16,950 nt of DNA, taken from positions 1 to 16,950 of the forward strand of contig JALQXV010000018.1 in NCBI GenBank assembly GCA_023263015.1. The letters are read 5' to 3'. The DNA comes from Candidatus Saccharimonadia bacterium. GTDB lineage: Bacteria; Patescibacteriota; Saccharimonadia; Saccharimonadales; 2-12-FULL-41-12. Below the pieces are notes generated by a model. It saw only the letters and a list, made by a program, of their open reading frames with translations. It was not told the DNA's origin and made no database searches. The position numbers and the translations under genes are program-made. Positions within the stretch are counted from its first letter, which is position 1, and each line of letters begins with the position of its first letter. Of the stretch, positions 1-5,872 are shown one piece after another.

Positions 1-563
1 GTAAGCGACAGGGTAATGTGGGTTATAAAAAACCGGCCATGGTCGGCAGCTTTAAAGCGACTAGTGCGATAGGCAAAAGCACAATCGGTGGCTGGAATAA
101 TAACGTTTTTCTTAAGTTGCCGATCGTACGCCTGAACAGAAACTAAAACATCAGAGATCTCACGGCCGTAAGCGCCAACGTTCTGGACTGGGGTGGCGCC
201 AGCCGTACCAGGTATTAATGACAGTTCCTCAACACCAGATAGTTCTTCAAGTACACAGCGTGCAACTACGCTGTCCCACGGCTCGCCTCCGCCCACTACA
301 ACAAAGCTTTGTTCCCCCTGATGCTGAATTTCAAAGCCGGCTATTCGGTTAACTAAAACTAAGCCGTTAAACCCTGCATCATTCCAAATTATATTGCTGC
401 CGCTCCCAATCATAATGACTGGCAAGCCTTTAGCGTCTGCCCAGCCGATTGCTTCAGGTATTTGTCGGATCGAGGTTACATCTAACAGATAAGCAGCATT
501 ACCTCCTAGACGCATTGTGGAGTGTTCTTTTAGTGATACGTTTTCTTTTATCTCAAGTTGCAT
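1..563 (-). CDS. murB: UDP-N-acetylenolpyruvoylglucosamine reductase MurB, 5' part (C-terminus beyond window)
   Basis: MurB is the FAD enzyme that uses NADPH to reduce UDP-GlcNAc-enolpyruvate to UDP-MurNAc, the second committed step of peptidoglycan precursor synthesis in the cytoplasm. I translated the minus strand from the ATG at 563-561 and it stays open for 187 codons to the window edge. Visible landmarks are HSTMRLGG (14-21), the FAD-binding GSGSN (53-57), PGTAGATPVQNVGAYG (118-133) and YRTSRFK (165-171), which is the YRxSxFK signature of type I MurB. The C-terminal third, which carries the catalytic Ser and Glu in known MurBs, is outside the window. The start is set by the ATG just downstream of a TATAAT box. 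It is divergent from the HTH-DUF3467 gene. Identity is very secure; nothing looks broken in the visible part. Confidence 0.95.
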   Translation of the reverse strand, partial: MQLEIKENVSLKEHSTMRLGGNAAYLLDVTSIRQIPEAIGWADAKGLPVIMIGSGSNIIWNDAGFNGLVLVNRIAGFEIQHQGEQSFVVVGGGEPWDSVVARCVLEELSGVEELSLIPGTAGATPVQNVGAYGREISDVLVSVQAYDRQLKKNVIIPATDCAFAYRTSRFKAADHGRFFITHITLSL

Positions 564-574
564 ACGTTTATCTA

Positions 575-580
575 ATTATA
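575..580 (-). promoter_or_regulatory. -10 box of murB (near-leaderless)
   Basis: A perfect TATAAT reads on the minus strand, with 11 bases between it and the murB ATG. The expected transcript would therefore carry a leader of only about 4-5 bases. No convincing -35 is visible. Confidence 0.5.
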
Positions 581-599
581 GCTCACAAACCGCATATAC

Positions 600-628
600 T
601 TGAATCGACAAACATATAGGCGTACCCT
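600..628 (+). promoter_or_regulatory. Candidate promoter of the HTH-DUF3467 gene
   Basis: TTGAAT (600-605), a 17-base spacer and TACCCT (623-628) lie 7 bases before the ATG at 636, which would give a leaderless mRNA. A second possible -10, TATACT at 595-600, would give a leader of about 29 bases. The -10 TACCCT is weak, so the assignment is tentative. Confidence 0.35.
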
Positions 629-635
629 ATTACGT

Positions 636-1190
636 ATGGGAAGTAATGACAAACCAGATCGTGGCACCGCCCTTGGTGCTCGGTTGAAATTTTTACGAGA
701 ACAGTGGCAACAGTCAGTTCATGACGTATGTAGTACGCTTGAAATTGACGAAAAAACCCTAAAGGCATTTGAATCAGGCTCACTGATGCCGTCGCCAGAA
801 GTGCTCGATATGCTCATTAATCACTTTTTGCTTACCGAAGATCAAGCACAAGACTTGCGTGAACTTGCCGAAGACCAGCGTGAAGACGGACAAGACAACC
901 TGTCTAGTGCTATGGAAGATATGTTAACCAAGCAGCTTGTTATGTTTATGCCGGTTGATTCACGAGTTGTTTATACAGACTCCATGCAGGCAACCATCAA
1001 TGACAACGGTGTTGTCTTGCAATTTATGCAGCAAGCAGGCAACCCAAATGGCCAAGCAGTACCTGTTAGTAAGGTTGGCATGAGCCGTATGCATGCCGAA
1101 AAGGTGATCGAAGTTTTACAAAATACCCTTCGCCACCACGATGAACAAGGTCAGAAGAAGCTTTCATCTCCTGACAATAAACAAAGCTAG
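636..1190 (+). CDS. XRE-type HTH protein with C-terminal DUF3467-like domain
   Basis: A 184-residue protein. Residues about 12-66 look like a Cro/C1-type (XRE) helix-turn-helix: GARLKFLREQ, then a helix pair around the VCSTLEIDEKTLKAFESG segment typical of this fold. Residues about 100-168 resemble DUF3467, with an N-terminal strand region ending in the VSKVGMSRMHAEKVIEVLQNTL segment. A DNA-binding regulatory role is inferred from the HTH. The ligand or role of the DUF3467 part is not known to me. I chose the ATG at 636 over the in-frame TTG at 600 because the first 12 codons are unlike the rest and the -10 candidates lie inside them. It is divergent from murB across 72 bases, so control of murB or of itself is possible. 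Its TAG stop shares CTAG with the convergent gene's stop. Confidence 0.8.
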   Translation: MGSNDKPDRGTALGARLKFLREQWQQSVHDVCSTLEIDEKTLKAFESGSLMPSPEVLDMLINHFLLTEDQAQDLRELAEDQREDGQDNLSSAMEDMLTKQLVMFMPVDSRVVYTDSMQATINDNGVVLQFMQQAGNPNGQAVPVSKVGMSRMHAEKVIEVLQNTLRHHDEQGQKKLSSPDNKQS

Positions 1191-1912
1191 TCAATTCGAT
1201 AGAAGTGGCTATTAATTAGTTTCTTATATGGATCCCATATAAGCTTGGCTTTCTTATGGGTTAATGTGGACATTTTAACTAATATGACCAACAGCATAGT
1301 TAAGCCGGTACACAGCATAGCCGACAGTAACTGGTAAATAATACCGTCACCAGGATTTAGCATTACAACAAAACTAAGCGTGATGCTAAATAGTACTAAC
1401 ATAATGACCCACTCATTACTAAAGACCTTGCTGGTCATTTGCATATTAAAGTTGGTGCGATTTTGCTGATTGGCAATGAGCTTGTCGAGTAATTTATCAA
1501 TTGTCTCTTGTTCAGGGCCTTTGTATTCTAAGCAAAAAGTGATCAATGCTTCGTACTTAGCTTCACCTTCTGAGACTCTTCGTTCACGAACTGAAGCTCT
1601 TAAGTAATCCATGAACATCTGCTGAATCTCGTTACGGAGGTCTTTTGGTAGCTTTTTAAGTCCGAGCACCATGGCAAAAATAGCGTTAGCTTCAGAGCGT
1701 ACAATCTTATGTAATTCCTCAATGCGTGCCTTTTGGCCACTTATAATCGGTGCGATGTAAAAACCGTATAAGAATGAGTTAACCGAGAACAGTGTAAGTG
1801 CGCCGCTTGTAAAAGTAACCTCTGGTGCCAGTAATACGACGGCTACCGATAGTGCAAAAACAATAAAGAAGTAGTGGCTTAAGCGAATTTTTTCTAGGAG
1901 TAATTTTTTCAT
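1187..1912 (-). CDS. Four-TM membrane protein, bestrophin-like (DUF4239-type) topology
   Basis: A 241-residue protein with two N-terminal membrane segments (about 13-29 and 37-58), a long mainly helical cytoplasmic stretch (about 59-165) containing the NQQNRTNFNMQ motif region, and two more membrane segments (about 168-185 and 191-214) followed by a basic tail. This 2TM-soluble-2TM arrangement and the helical middle resemble the DUF4239/bestrophin-like family, suggested to be anion-channel related. That assignment is from pattern memory only. An in-frame TTG at 1945 would add 11 residues. I prefer the ATG at 1912, which is followed by MKKLLLEK, a normal cytoplasmic lead-in to TM1. It converges on the HTH gene with the stop codons overlapping at CTAG (1187-1190), and no terminator lies between them. 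Confidence 0.7.
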   Translation of the reverse strand: MKKLLLEKIRLSHYFFIVFALSVAVVLLAPEVTFTSGALTLFSVNSFLYGFYIAPIISGQKARIEELHKIVRSEANAIFAMVLGLKKLPKDLRNEIQQMFMDYLRASVRERRVSEGEAKYEALITFCLEYKGPEQETIDKLLDKLIANQQNRTNFNMQMTSKVFSNEWVIMLVLFSITLSFVVMLNPGDGIIYQLLSAMLCTGLTMLLVILVKMSTLTHKKAKLIWDPYKKLINSHFYRID

Positions 1913-1978
1913 ATTTACTGCTACTTTAGCATAAGAAATTTGCAATAGCGAACTGAGCCACCAACAAGGTCGCTAACA

Positions 1979-1987
1979 TGCTACAAT
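1979..1987 (+). promoter_or_regulatory. Extended -10 promoter of the first aldo/keto reductase
   Basis: TGCTACAAT is an extended -10 (TGn plus TACAAT) ending 6 bases before the ATG at 1994. Transcription would start at or next to the A of the ATG, giving a leaderless mRNA. No good -35 is present, as is usual for extended -10 promoters. Confidence 0.5.
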
Positions 1988-1993
1988 CAATCG

Positions 1994-2815
1994 ATGGTTT
2001 TGAAAGCAAAGAATTTACATGACGGCACAAAAATGCCGCCTATCGGCCTTGGTCTTTGGAAGATAAAAGATGAGCAAAAATTTCATGAAACATTCGAGGC
2101 AGCAGTGGCTGTCGGCTACCGACATTTCGATTCAGCTCAGGCGTACGGGAACGAGCAATTTCTAGGGGACGCTTGGCGCAAGTCTGGCCTAAAAAGGGAA
2201 GAGCTCTTTATTACGACCAAGATTATGGTCCAAAACTTTGGTTATCAGAAAACACTTGATAGTTTTGACGCCTCCTTTAAGAAACTGCAGACAGATTACG
2301 TAGATTTACTGCTTCTCCATTTTCCAGGGTTACCATGGCAGCGAAAGGACAGCTGGAAGGCGCTTGAAGAAATAAAGCAAAGTGGCAGAGTGAAATCTAT
2401 TGGTGTCAGTAACTATAAGGTTAAGCACCTCGAGGCGATGAAAGGCTATGCCAACGAAATGCCCGTTGTTAACCAAGCCGAAACGCATGTATTTTTCCAA
2501 CAAGAAGAACTTCGTGAATACTGTGCCAGCCGCAATATCCAGCTACAGGCCTATTCACCACTGGCGCACGGCCATGACACCGGCAATAAGGTTATTAAAA
2601 GGATTGCCGAAAAGCATGGCAAGTCATACGCTCAGATTATGATCAGGTGGTGTCTAGAAGTAGGTGCTGTACCGTTACCAAAAACAACATCAGAATTGCG
2701 CTTGGCCGAAAACTTTGAGGCACTTAACTTTTCACTAGACAGCGACGATATGGCGGAGATTGAAAAGCTAGATCGCAATATGCGCACAGTTTGGCGTAGT
2801 ATTTTCTTAGGCTAG
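1994..2815 (+). CDS. Aldo/keto reductase (paralogue 1)
   Basis: A 273-residue cytoplasmic NAD(P)H-dependent oxidoreductase with the AKR TIM-barrel fold. The catalytic tetrad is complete: D46 (in HFDSAQAYGNE), Y51, K76 (ITTK) and H109 (LLLLHFPG). GVSNYK follows further on, and the nucleotide-binding region near the C-terminus is LPKTTSELRLAEN. The family reduces aldehydes and ketones; the substrate cannot be read from sequence. Compared with paralogue 2 at 4101, the His is followed by Phe instead of the common Trp (HFP versus HWP), and the loop after the Lys lacks WN, so substrate preference probably differs. The start follows an extended -10 box directly. The window holds no pathway partner. 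The gene ends just before the tRNA-Arg terminator hairpin. Confidence 0.93.
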   Translation: MVLKAKNLHDGTKMPPIGLGLWKIKDEQKFHETFEAAVAVGYRHFDSAQAYGNEQFLGDAWRKSGLKREELFITTKIMVQNFGYQKTLDSFDASFKKLQTDYVDLLLLHFPGLPWQRKDSWKALEEIKQSGRVKSIGVSNYKVKHLEAMKGYANEMPVVNQAETHVFFQQEELREYCASRNIQLQAYSPLAHGHDTGNKVIKRIAEKHGKSYAQIMIRWCLEVGAVPLPKTTSELRLAENFEALNFSLDSDDMAEIEKLDRNMRTVWRSIFLG

Positions 2816-2825
2816 CCAGACTAAT

Positions 2826-2851
2826 AAAAAAGATCCTGCAATGAGGATCTT
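2826..2851 (-). terminator. Intrinsic terminator of tRNA-Arg
   Basis: AAGATCCT (2830-2837) pairs perfectly with AGGATCTT (2844-2851) across a six-base loop. On the minus strand the hairpin is followed by six T (2831-2826), so it ends the tRNA-Arg transcript. It also lies 14 bases after the aldo/keto reductase stop and could act weakly in that direction, where the T-tract is poor. Confidence 0.8.
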
Positions 2852-2865
2852 ACTATTTACATAAC

Positions 2866-2942
2866 TGGTACACCGGGAGGGATTCGAACCCCCGACCCTC
2901 TGTTCCGAAGACAGATGCTCTAATCCGCTGAGCTACCGGTGC
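2866..2942 (-). tRNA. tRNA-Arg (anticodon UCG), CCA encoded
   Basis: The minus strand folds as a full cloverleaf of 77 bases. The acceptor GCACCGG pairs with CCGGTGT, with a G-U pair at 1-72. The D-arm is GCTC/GAGC and the anticodon stem TCTGT/ACAGA encloses the loop CTTCGGA, giving anticodon TCG. The variable loop is GGGTC, and the T-arm has the loop TTCGAAT. The discriminator is A and CCA is encoded. It would decode CGA and possibly other CGN codons. Confidence 0.95.
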
Positions 2943-2957
2943 GCGTTACAAGTGTTT

Positions 2958-2986
2958 ATTCTAACAGATAAATACACTTGCTACAA
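2958..2986 (-). promoter_or_regulatory. Promoter of tRNA-Arg
   Basis: On the minus strand TTGTAG, a 17-base spacer and TAGAAT preceded by TGT (extended -10) lie 15 bases upstream of the tRNA 5' end. The region overlaps an inverted repeat, CAAGTGT (2949-2955) and ACACTTG (2974-2980). Confidence 0.55.
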
Positions 2987-3014
2987 CAGGGGTAATCTGG
3001 TATCATTGTCTAGT

Positions 3015-3020
3015 TATATT
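3015..3020 (+). promoter_or_regulatory. -10 box of tRNA-Lys
   Basis: TATATT ends 6 bases before the first base of the tRNA, so transcription should begin at or next to the mature 5' end. No clear -35 is seen. Confidence 0.45.
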
Positions 3021-3026
3021 CTGACC

Positions 3027-3103
3027 GGGCCATTAGCTCAGCTGGTTAGAGCACCTGCCTCTTAAGCAGGGTGTCCTGGGTTCGAGTCCCAGATGGCCCT
3101 CCA
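3027..3103 (+). tRNA. tRNA-Lys (anticodon CUU), CCA encoded
   Basis: A 77-base cloverleaf. The acceptor GGGCCAT pairs with ATGGCCC. The anticodon stem CCTGC/GCAGG encloses the loop CTCTTAA, giving anticodon CTT. The T-loop is TTCGAGT and CCA is encoded. The discriminator base is U (T3100); lysine tRNAs usually have A there. It reads AAG codons. Confidence 0.94.
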
Positions 3104-3114
3104 ATTTGACTTTT

Positions 3115-3138
3115 AAAACACCTATATGGTGTTTTTTT
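3115..3138 (+). terminator. Intrinsic terminator of tRNA-Lys
   Basis: AAACACC pairs with GGTGTTT around a TATAT loop, and the T-run continues to 3138. It begins 12 bases after the tRNA CCA end. Confidence 0.85.
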
Positions 3139-3182
3139 GTTGCTAAACTATTAAGCGCTTATGGTTTCTGAGCAGTTCACGC

Positions 3183-3188
3183 TATTAT
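3183..3188 (+). promoter_or_regulatory. -10 box of the P-loop kinase-like gene
   Basis: TATTAT ends 6 bases before the ATG at 3195, again predicting a leaderless mRNA. There is no clear -35. Confidence 0.4.
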
Positions 3189-3194
3189 AAATTT

Positions 3195-3701
3195 ATGTCT
3201 AAAATTGAAATCCTAGTACTTAATGGACCGCCTGGCTCGGGCAAGAGTACGCTCGCAACTACAATTTCTAATGAGTTGCGTAAACTTAATCAGGCGCATG
3301 CAGTCATTGATCTCGACGAGCTGGCGCGCTTGTATCCAGAAACAAATCGAGACTTTATGTGGCAAAACTTGGCGTTAGTATGGCCAAACTATACCGCGCT
3401 TGGTGATATTAAGGTCGTTCTTCCGGTGTTGATTGAGGACGAAAAATGCCTAAATTCACTTAAGGCAGCTGCACCAAGCGAAACGGTAACAGTCTGCGAA
3501 CTAAGTGCTGCGACGTCGCTACTAAAAGATCGCGTGACGGACAGAGAGCCAGATGAGTACTGGCAGGGTCGCTTGCGCAGCCAAGTTGACGACTATATGG
3601 TACGTCAGCCTGCTTTTAGTGACTTAAAAATTAACACCGAAATCTATTCCATAGATGAAGCAGCCAAGACAATATTAGTTCAAATAGGATGGTTACGGTA
3701 A
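3195..3701 (+). CDS. Small P-loop NTPase, AAA_33/kinase-like
   Basis: A 168-residue protein opening with a Walker A loop, GPPGSGKST (11-19), right after the first beta strand. An acidic DLDEL motif (about 39-43) follows where small-molecule kinases place their Mg or substrate acid. A later DRVTDREPDEYWQGR segment supplies arginines of the lid type. This layout fits the AAA_33/gluconate-kinase-like group of small nucleoside or sugar kinases, in which ATP phosphorylates a small molecule; I cannot name the substrate. A toxin of the zeta type is a conceivable alternative, but no antitoxin gene is adjacent. The gene is followed after 4 bases by the DUF1801 gene, so the two are probably co-transcribed and translationally coupled. 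Confidence 0.75.
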   Translation: MSKIEILVLNGPPGSGKSTLATTISNELRKLNQAHAVIDLDELARLYPETNRDFMWQNLALVWPNYTALGDIKVVLPVLIEDEKCLNSLKAAAPSETVTVCELSAATSLLKDRVTDREPDEYWQGRLRSQVDDYMVRQPAFSDLKINTEIYSIDEAAKTILVQIGWLR

Positions 3702-3705
3702 GTAT

Positions 3706-4047
3706 ATGCAAACAATCGATGAGTATCTTGAAAACGTCACGCCAAGTCAAAAGGCCGAACTCGAACGCATCCGTCAGCTTGTAAAAAGCCTCGCCCCAGA
3801 AGCCGAAGAAGTAATTAGCTATAACATGCCCACGTTCAAGTACAAAGGTAAGTCAATTATTCACTTCGCTGCTTTTAAAAATCATATGAGTTTGTTTGGT
3901 AGTGTTAACCAATTTCAGGATCAGCTGCCAAACCACGAGTTTTCAGAGCGCGGTACACTACAATTCACAGAAGATAATCCAGTCCCAGACGATATTATTA
4001 AAACGCTCATATACCAAAAAATATCCGAAATTGACGCTAGTTCTTAA
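3706..4047 (+). CDS. DUF1801 / YdhG-like domain protein
   Basis: A 113-residue single-domain protein. The pattern of an N-terminal YLENVTPSQKAELERIRQLV helix, then LAPEAEEVISYNMPTFKYKGK and FAAFKNHMSLFG, is that of the DUF1801 family. Bacillus YdhG, a frataxin-like iron-related protein, belongs to this family. Whether this copy binds iron is not shown by the sequence. It begins 4 bases after the stop of the kinase-like gene with no Shine-Dalgarno, so it probably depends on upstream translation. Length is normal for the family and no membrane segment is present. Confidence 0.8.
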   Translation: MQTIDEYLENVTPSQKAELERIRQLVKSLAPEAEEVISYNMPTFKYKGKSIIHFAAFKNHMSLFGSVNQFQDQLPNHEFSERGTLQFTEDNPVPDDIIKTLIYQKISEIDASS

Positions 4048-4085
4048 GTGTAAAATTTCTTGCAGAAGGGGCATGCGAGCGGCTA

Positions 4086-4091
4086 TATAAT
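4086..4091 (+). promoter_or_regulatory. -10 box of the second aldo/keto reductase
   Basis: A perfect TATAAT with 9 bases between it and the ATG at 4101. TTGCAG at 4060-4065 could be a -35, but the 20-base spacer is long. A leader of 2-3 bases is expected. Confidence 0.45.
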
Positions 4092-4100
4092 GTATAGCAT

Positions 4101-4937
4101 ATGAACGTGACTGAACTGACTCCATTTCTTGAGCTAAATAACGGCGTTAATATGCCCCAAGTTGGGTTGGGCGTATTTAAGATGGATGACGAACAAGCAG
4201 AAGAAGCAACTAGGTACGCAATTGATGTTGCGGGCTATAGGGCTATCGATACTGCTGCAGTATACGGCAACGAGGCTGGAGTTGGGCGAGCGATTGCGGC
4301 CAGTAAAGTTGACCGTGAAGACCTGTTTATAACAACCAAGTTATGGAATGATAACCAAGGTTACGACGAGACACTACAGGCTTTTGAAGAAAGTATGAAA
4401 AAGCTTGATCTGAGCTATCTGGATTTATACTTGATTCACTGGCCAAAACCACAGTTAGACAAGGCACTCGATACATGGCGAGCTTTTGAGCGTTTATATG
4501 ACGAAGGACTGATTCGTGCAATTGGCGTTTCCAATTTTAAGCCGCACCACCTAGACGCACTTCTTGCGCAGGCAAATATCATACCTGCGGTAAATCAGAT
4601 TGAACTTCATCCGATGATGTCGCAAATTGAGACTCGGGAATATTGTGAGCAGCGCGAAATTAAGATCGAGGCGTGGAGCCCGCTCATGCAAGCAGGAGAA
4701 TTGCTCGATCACCCAGTTATACAAGGTATAGCGAATGTCCATAGTAAAGAGCCGGCACAAGTGGTGCTACGTTGGCATGTTCAATCTGGGTTTTTGGTAA
4801 TTCCAAAGTCCAAGACCCCAGAAAGAATTAAAGACAATATCGAAATCTTTACGTTTGAACTTTCGCCCGAAGAGATGCTTCAGATTGATTCCTTGAATAG
4901 TAACCGTAGAATTGGCCCTGATCCAGACAAATTGTAA
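4101..4937 (+). CDS. Aldo/keto reductase (paralogue 2), 2,5-diketo-D-gluconate reductase type
   Basis: A 278-residue NAD(P)H-dependent aldo/keto reductase with a complete tetrad: D50 (AIDTAAVYGNE), Y55, K80 (ITTKLWN) and H113 (LIHWPK). It also has GVSNFKPHHL, VNQIELHP and the coenzyme-binding IPKSKTPERIKDN. It is the more canonical of the two AKRs in the window and most resembles the short 2,5-diketo-D-gluconate reductase group. The real substrate is unknown and could be a range of aldehydes, including methylglyoxal-like compounds. It is separated from the upstream DUF1801 gene by 53 bases with its own -10 box, and ends in a strong terminator. The two AKRs share blocks such as YGNE and LFITTK and may be old paralogues. 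Confidence 0.95.
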   Translation: MNVTELTPFLELNNGVNMPQVGLGVFKMDDEQAEEATRYAIDVAGYRAIDTAAVYGNEAGVGRAIAASKVDREDLFITTKLWNDNQGYDETLQAFEESMKKLDLSYLDLYLIHWPKPQLDKALDTWRAFERLYDEGLIRAIGVSNFKPHHLDALLAQANIIPAVNQIELHPMMSQIETREYCEQREIKIEAWSPLMQAGELLDHPVIQGIANVHSKEPAQVVLRWHVQSGFLVIPKSKTPERIKDNIEIFTFELSPEEMLQIDSLNSNRRIGPDPDKL

Positions 4938-4942
4938 ACACT

Positions 4943-4972
4943 AAAAAAGTCCCCTCGCTCAAGGGGACTTTT
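4943..4972. terminator. Bidirectional intrinsic terminator
   Basis: AAAAGTCCCCT (4945-4955) pairs with AGGGGACTTTT (4962-4972) around a six-base loop. An A-run precedes it and a T-run follows it, so it serves both the aldo/keto reductase on the plus strand and the KGG protein on the minus strand. Confidence 0.9.
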
Positions 4973-5011
4973 AATAGAAGTAGGGTAGTCAATGCTCAAA
5001 AACAAACGTCT

Positions 5012-5119
5012 CTATCTCGAAGATTTGGTCTTTTTACCGCTGGCTTTTCCGCCCATACGTGCAATACGTACTCGGTCTTCTTTCGACATTGATGCAAATC
5101 CACGATCTTTAATTGCCAT
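5012..5119 (-). CDS. KGG-motif small stress-type protein (35 aa)
   Basis: A 35-residue minus-strand ORF, too short for many gene finders. It reads MAIKDRGFASMSKEDRV, then RIARMGGKASGKK and a basic tail. The RGFASM...R..IA..GGKA pattern is that of the KGG repeat (stress-induced acidophilic repeat, as in GsiB/Con-10-like general stress proteins), here one repeat with Met for the first Lys of KGG. These proteins are small, hydrophilic and usually stress-induced; a precise biochemical role is unknown. The start is supported by a clear Shine-Dalgarno, TGGAGG, 5 bases upstream, one of few in the window. It lies 80 bases after dedA on the same strand and ends in the shared terminator, so co-transcription with dedA is likely. 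Confidence 0.85.
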   Translation of the reverse strand: MAIKDRGFASMSKEDRVRIARMGGKASGKKTKSSR

Positions 5120-5199
5120 ATAAACCTCCAATGTTACGTGTTATTGGTAATTTCTATATTACGATGTATTGTCGGTACTTACCGTTAGAAATATAACAA

Positions 5200-5808
5200 T
5201 TACGAAGTTTCGATTTTATTAGTGATTCGGTTAACAATGCGCTTACCGGCAGGGCTATTAGCAATGATCAAGGTTGCGACAACAAATGGTATGGCAAGAT
5301 ATTGTGCATGAGGCACAACTTGCCCCAAAAAATACCCCAACAGACTGGCAAAAAGCACCCACAGTATGCCACCAATAACATTAACGATCATAAATGGGAC
5401 AAACGGTGTTTTGGCAAAACCACTCATAAGCGGAGCCACGCTATGCATAACGGGCAAAAAGCGGCCAAGGATCAGTGTACTGTATCCATACTTCTTCATG
5501 AACCGCTCGGTGACTTGCCCTTGCTTTTGAGTGAAGTACTTACTAGTAGTTTTCTCGTAAAATAGCTTTCGCCCGTATTTGGCGCCCGTAAAGTAACCAG
5601 CAATATAGCCAAGAATTGCCGCAATGGAACCAACCGTAATGATGGCTGCGATATTTAGCTTGTCGCCTGCAGCAAAAACACCAGCCGTAAACAGTAGTGA
5701 AAAGCCTGGTAAAGGCAGCACAAGTCCTAAAATTACACCAGATTCAATAAACACGCTGGCAAAGATGACTAGGTAGCCAAATGACTCGAGTAAGGCGGTA
5801 GTGTCCAT
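5200..5808 (-). CDS. DedA-family membrane protein
   Basis: A 202-residue polytopic inner-membrane protein of the DedA/VTT family. Members act as lipid (undecaprenyl phosphate or phosphatidylethanolamine) flippases or transporters, dependent on proton motive force. Visible features are the N-terminal re-entrant region with FIESGVILGLVLPLPG (20-35), the GxxxG-like stretch LGYIAGYFTGAKYGR (66-80), and the family core GRFLPVMHSVAPLMSG (115-130). Membrane helices follow at about 138-162 and 168-184. In most DedA proteins the core reads R-F-x-P-x-x-R; here the second arginine is replaced by H122, which is unusual. Size is normal. It is divergent from folD with back-to-back promoters, and the start follows a -10 box directly. 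Confidence 0.92.
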   Translation of the reverse strand: MDTTALLESFGYLVIFASVFIESGVILGLVLPLPGFSLLFTAGVFAAGDKLNIAAIITVGSIAAILGYIAGYFTGAKYGRKLFYEKTTSKYFTQKQGQVTERFMKKYGYSTLILGRFLPVMHSVAPLMSGFAKTPFVPFMIVNVIGGILWVLFASLLGYFLGQVVPHAQYLAIPFVVATLIIANSPAGKRIVNRITNKIETS

Positions 5809-5815
5809 GATAACT

Positions 5816-5843
5816 ATTATGCCTTAGCCAAAATAGTTATCAA
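5816..5843 (-). promoter_or_regulatory. Promoter of dedA (leaderless)
   Basis: On the minus strand TTGATA (-35, 5 of 6 to consensus), a 16-base spacer and CATAAT (-10, 5 of 6) lie 7 bases before the dedA ATG. This is one of the best promoter matches in the window. Confidence 0.65.
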
Positions 5844-5866
5844 AATAACAGTAGTCGGGTTATGAT
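5837..5866 (+). promoter_or_regulatory. Promoter of folD (leaderless)
   Basis: TTATCA (5837-5842), an 18-base spacer and TATGAT (5861-5866, 5 of 6) lie 6 bases before the folD ATG. Its -35 coincides with the -35 of dedA on the other strand, so the two divergent promoters share the same DNA and may exclude each other. Confidence 0.5.
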
Positions 5867-5872
5867 AAGTTA

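Noticed and set aside
3195..4047. Toxin-antitoxin pair (zeta-like kinase plus small partner)
   Set aside because: The downstream protein is a recognisable DUF1801 domain and the gene order and sizes do not match epsilon/zeta systems.
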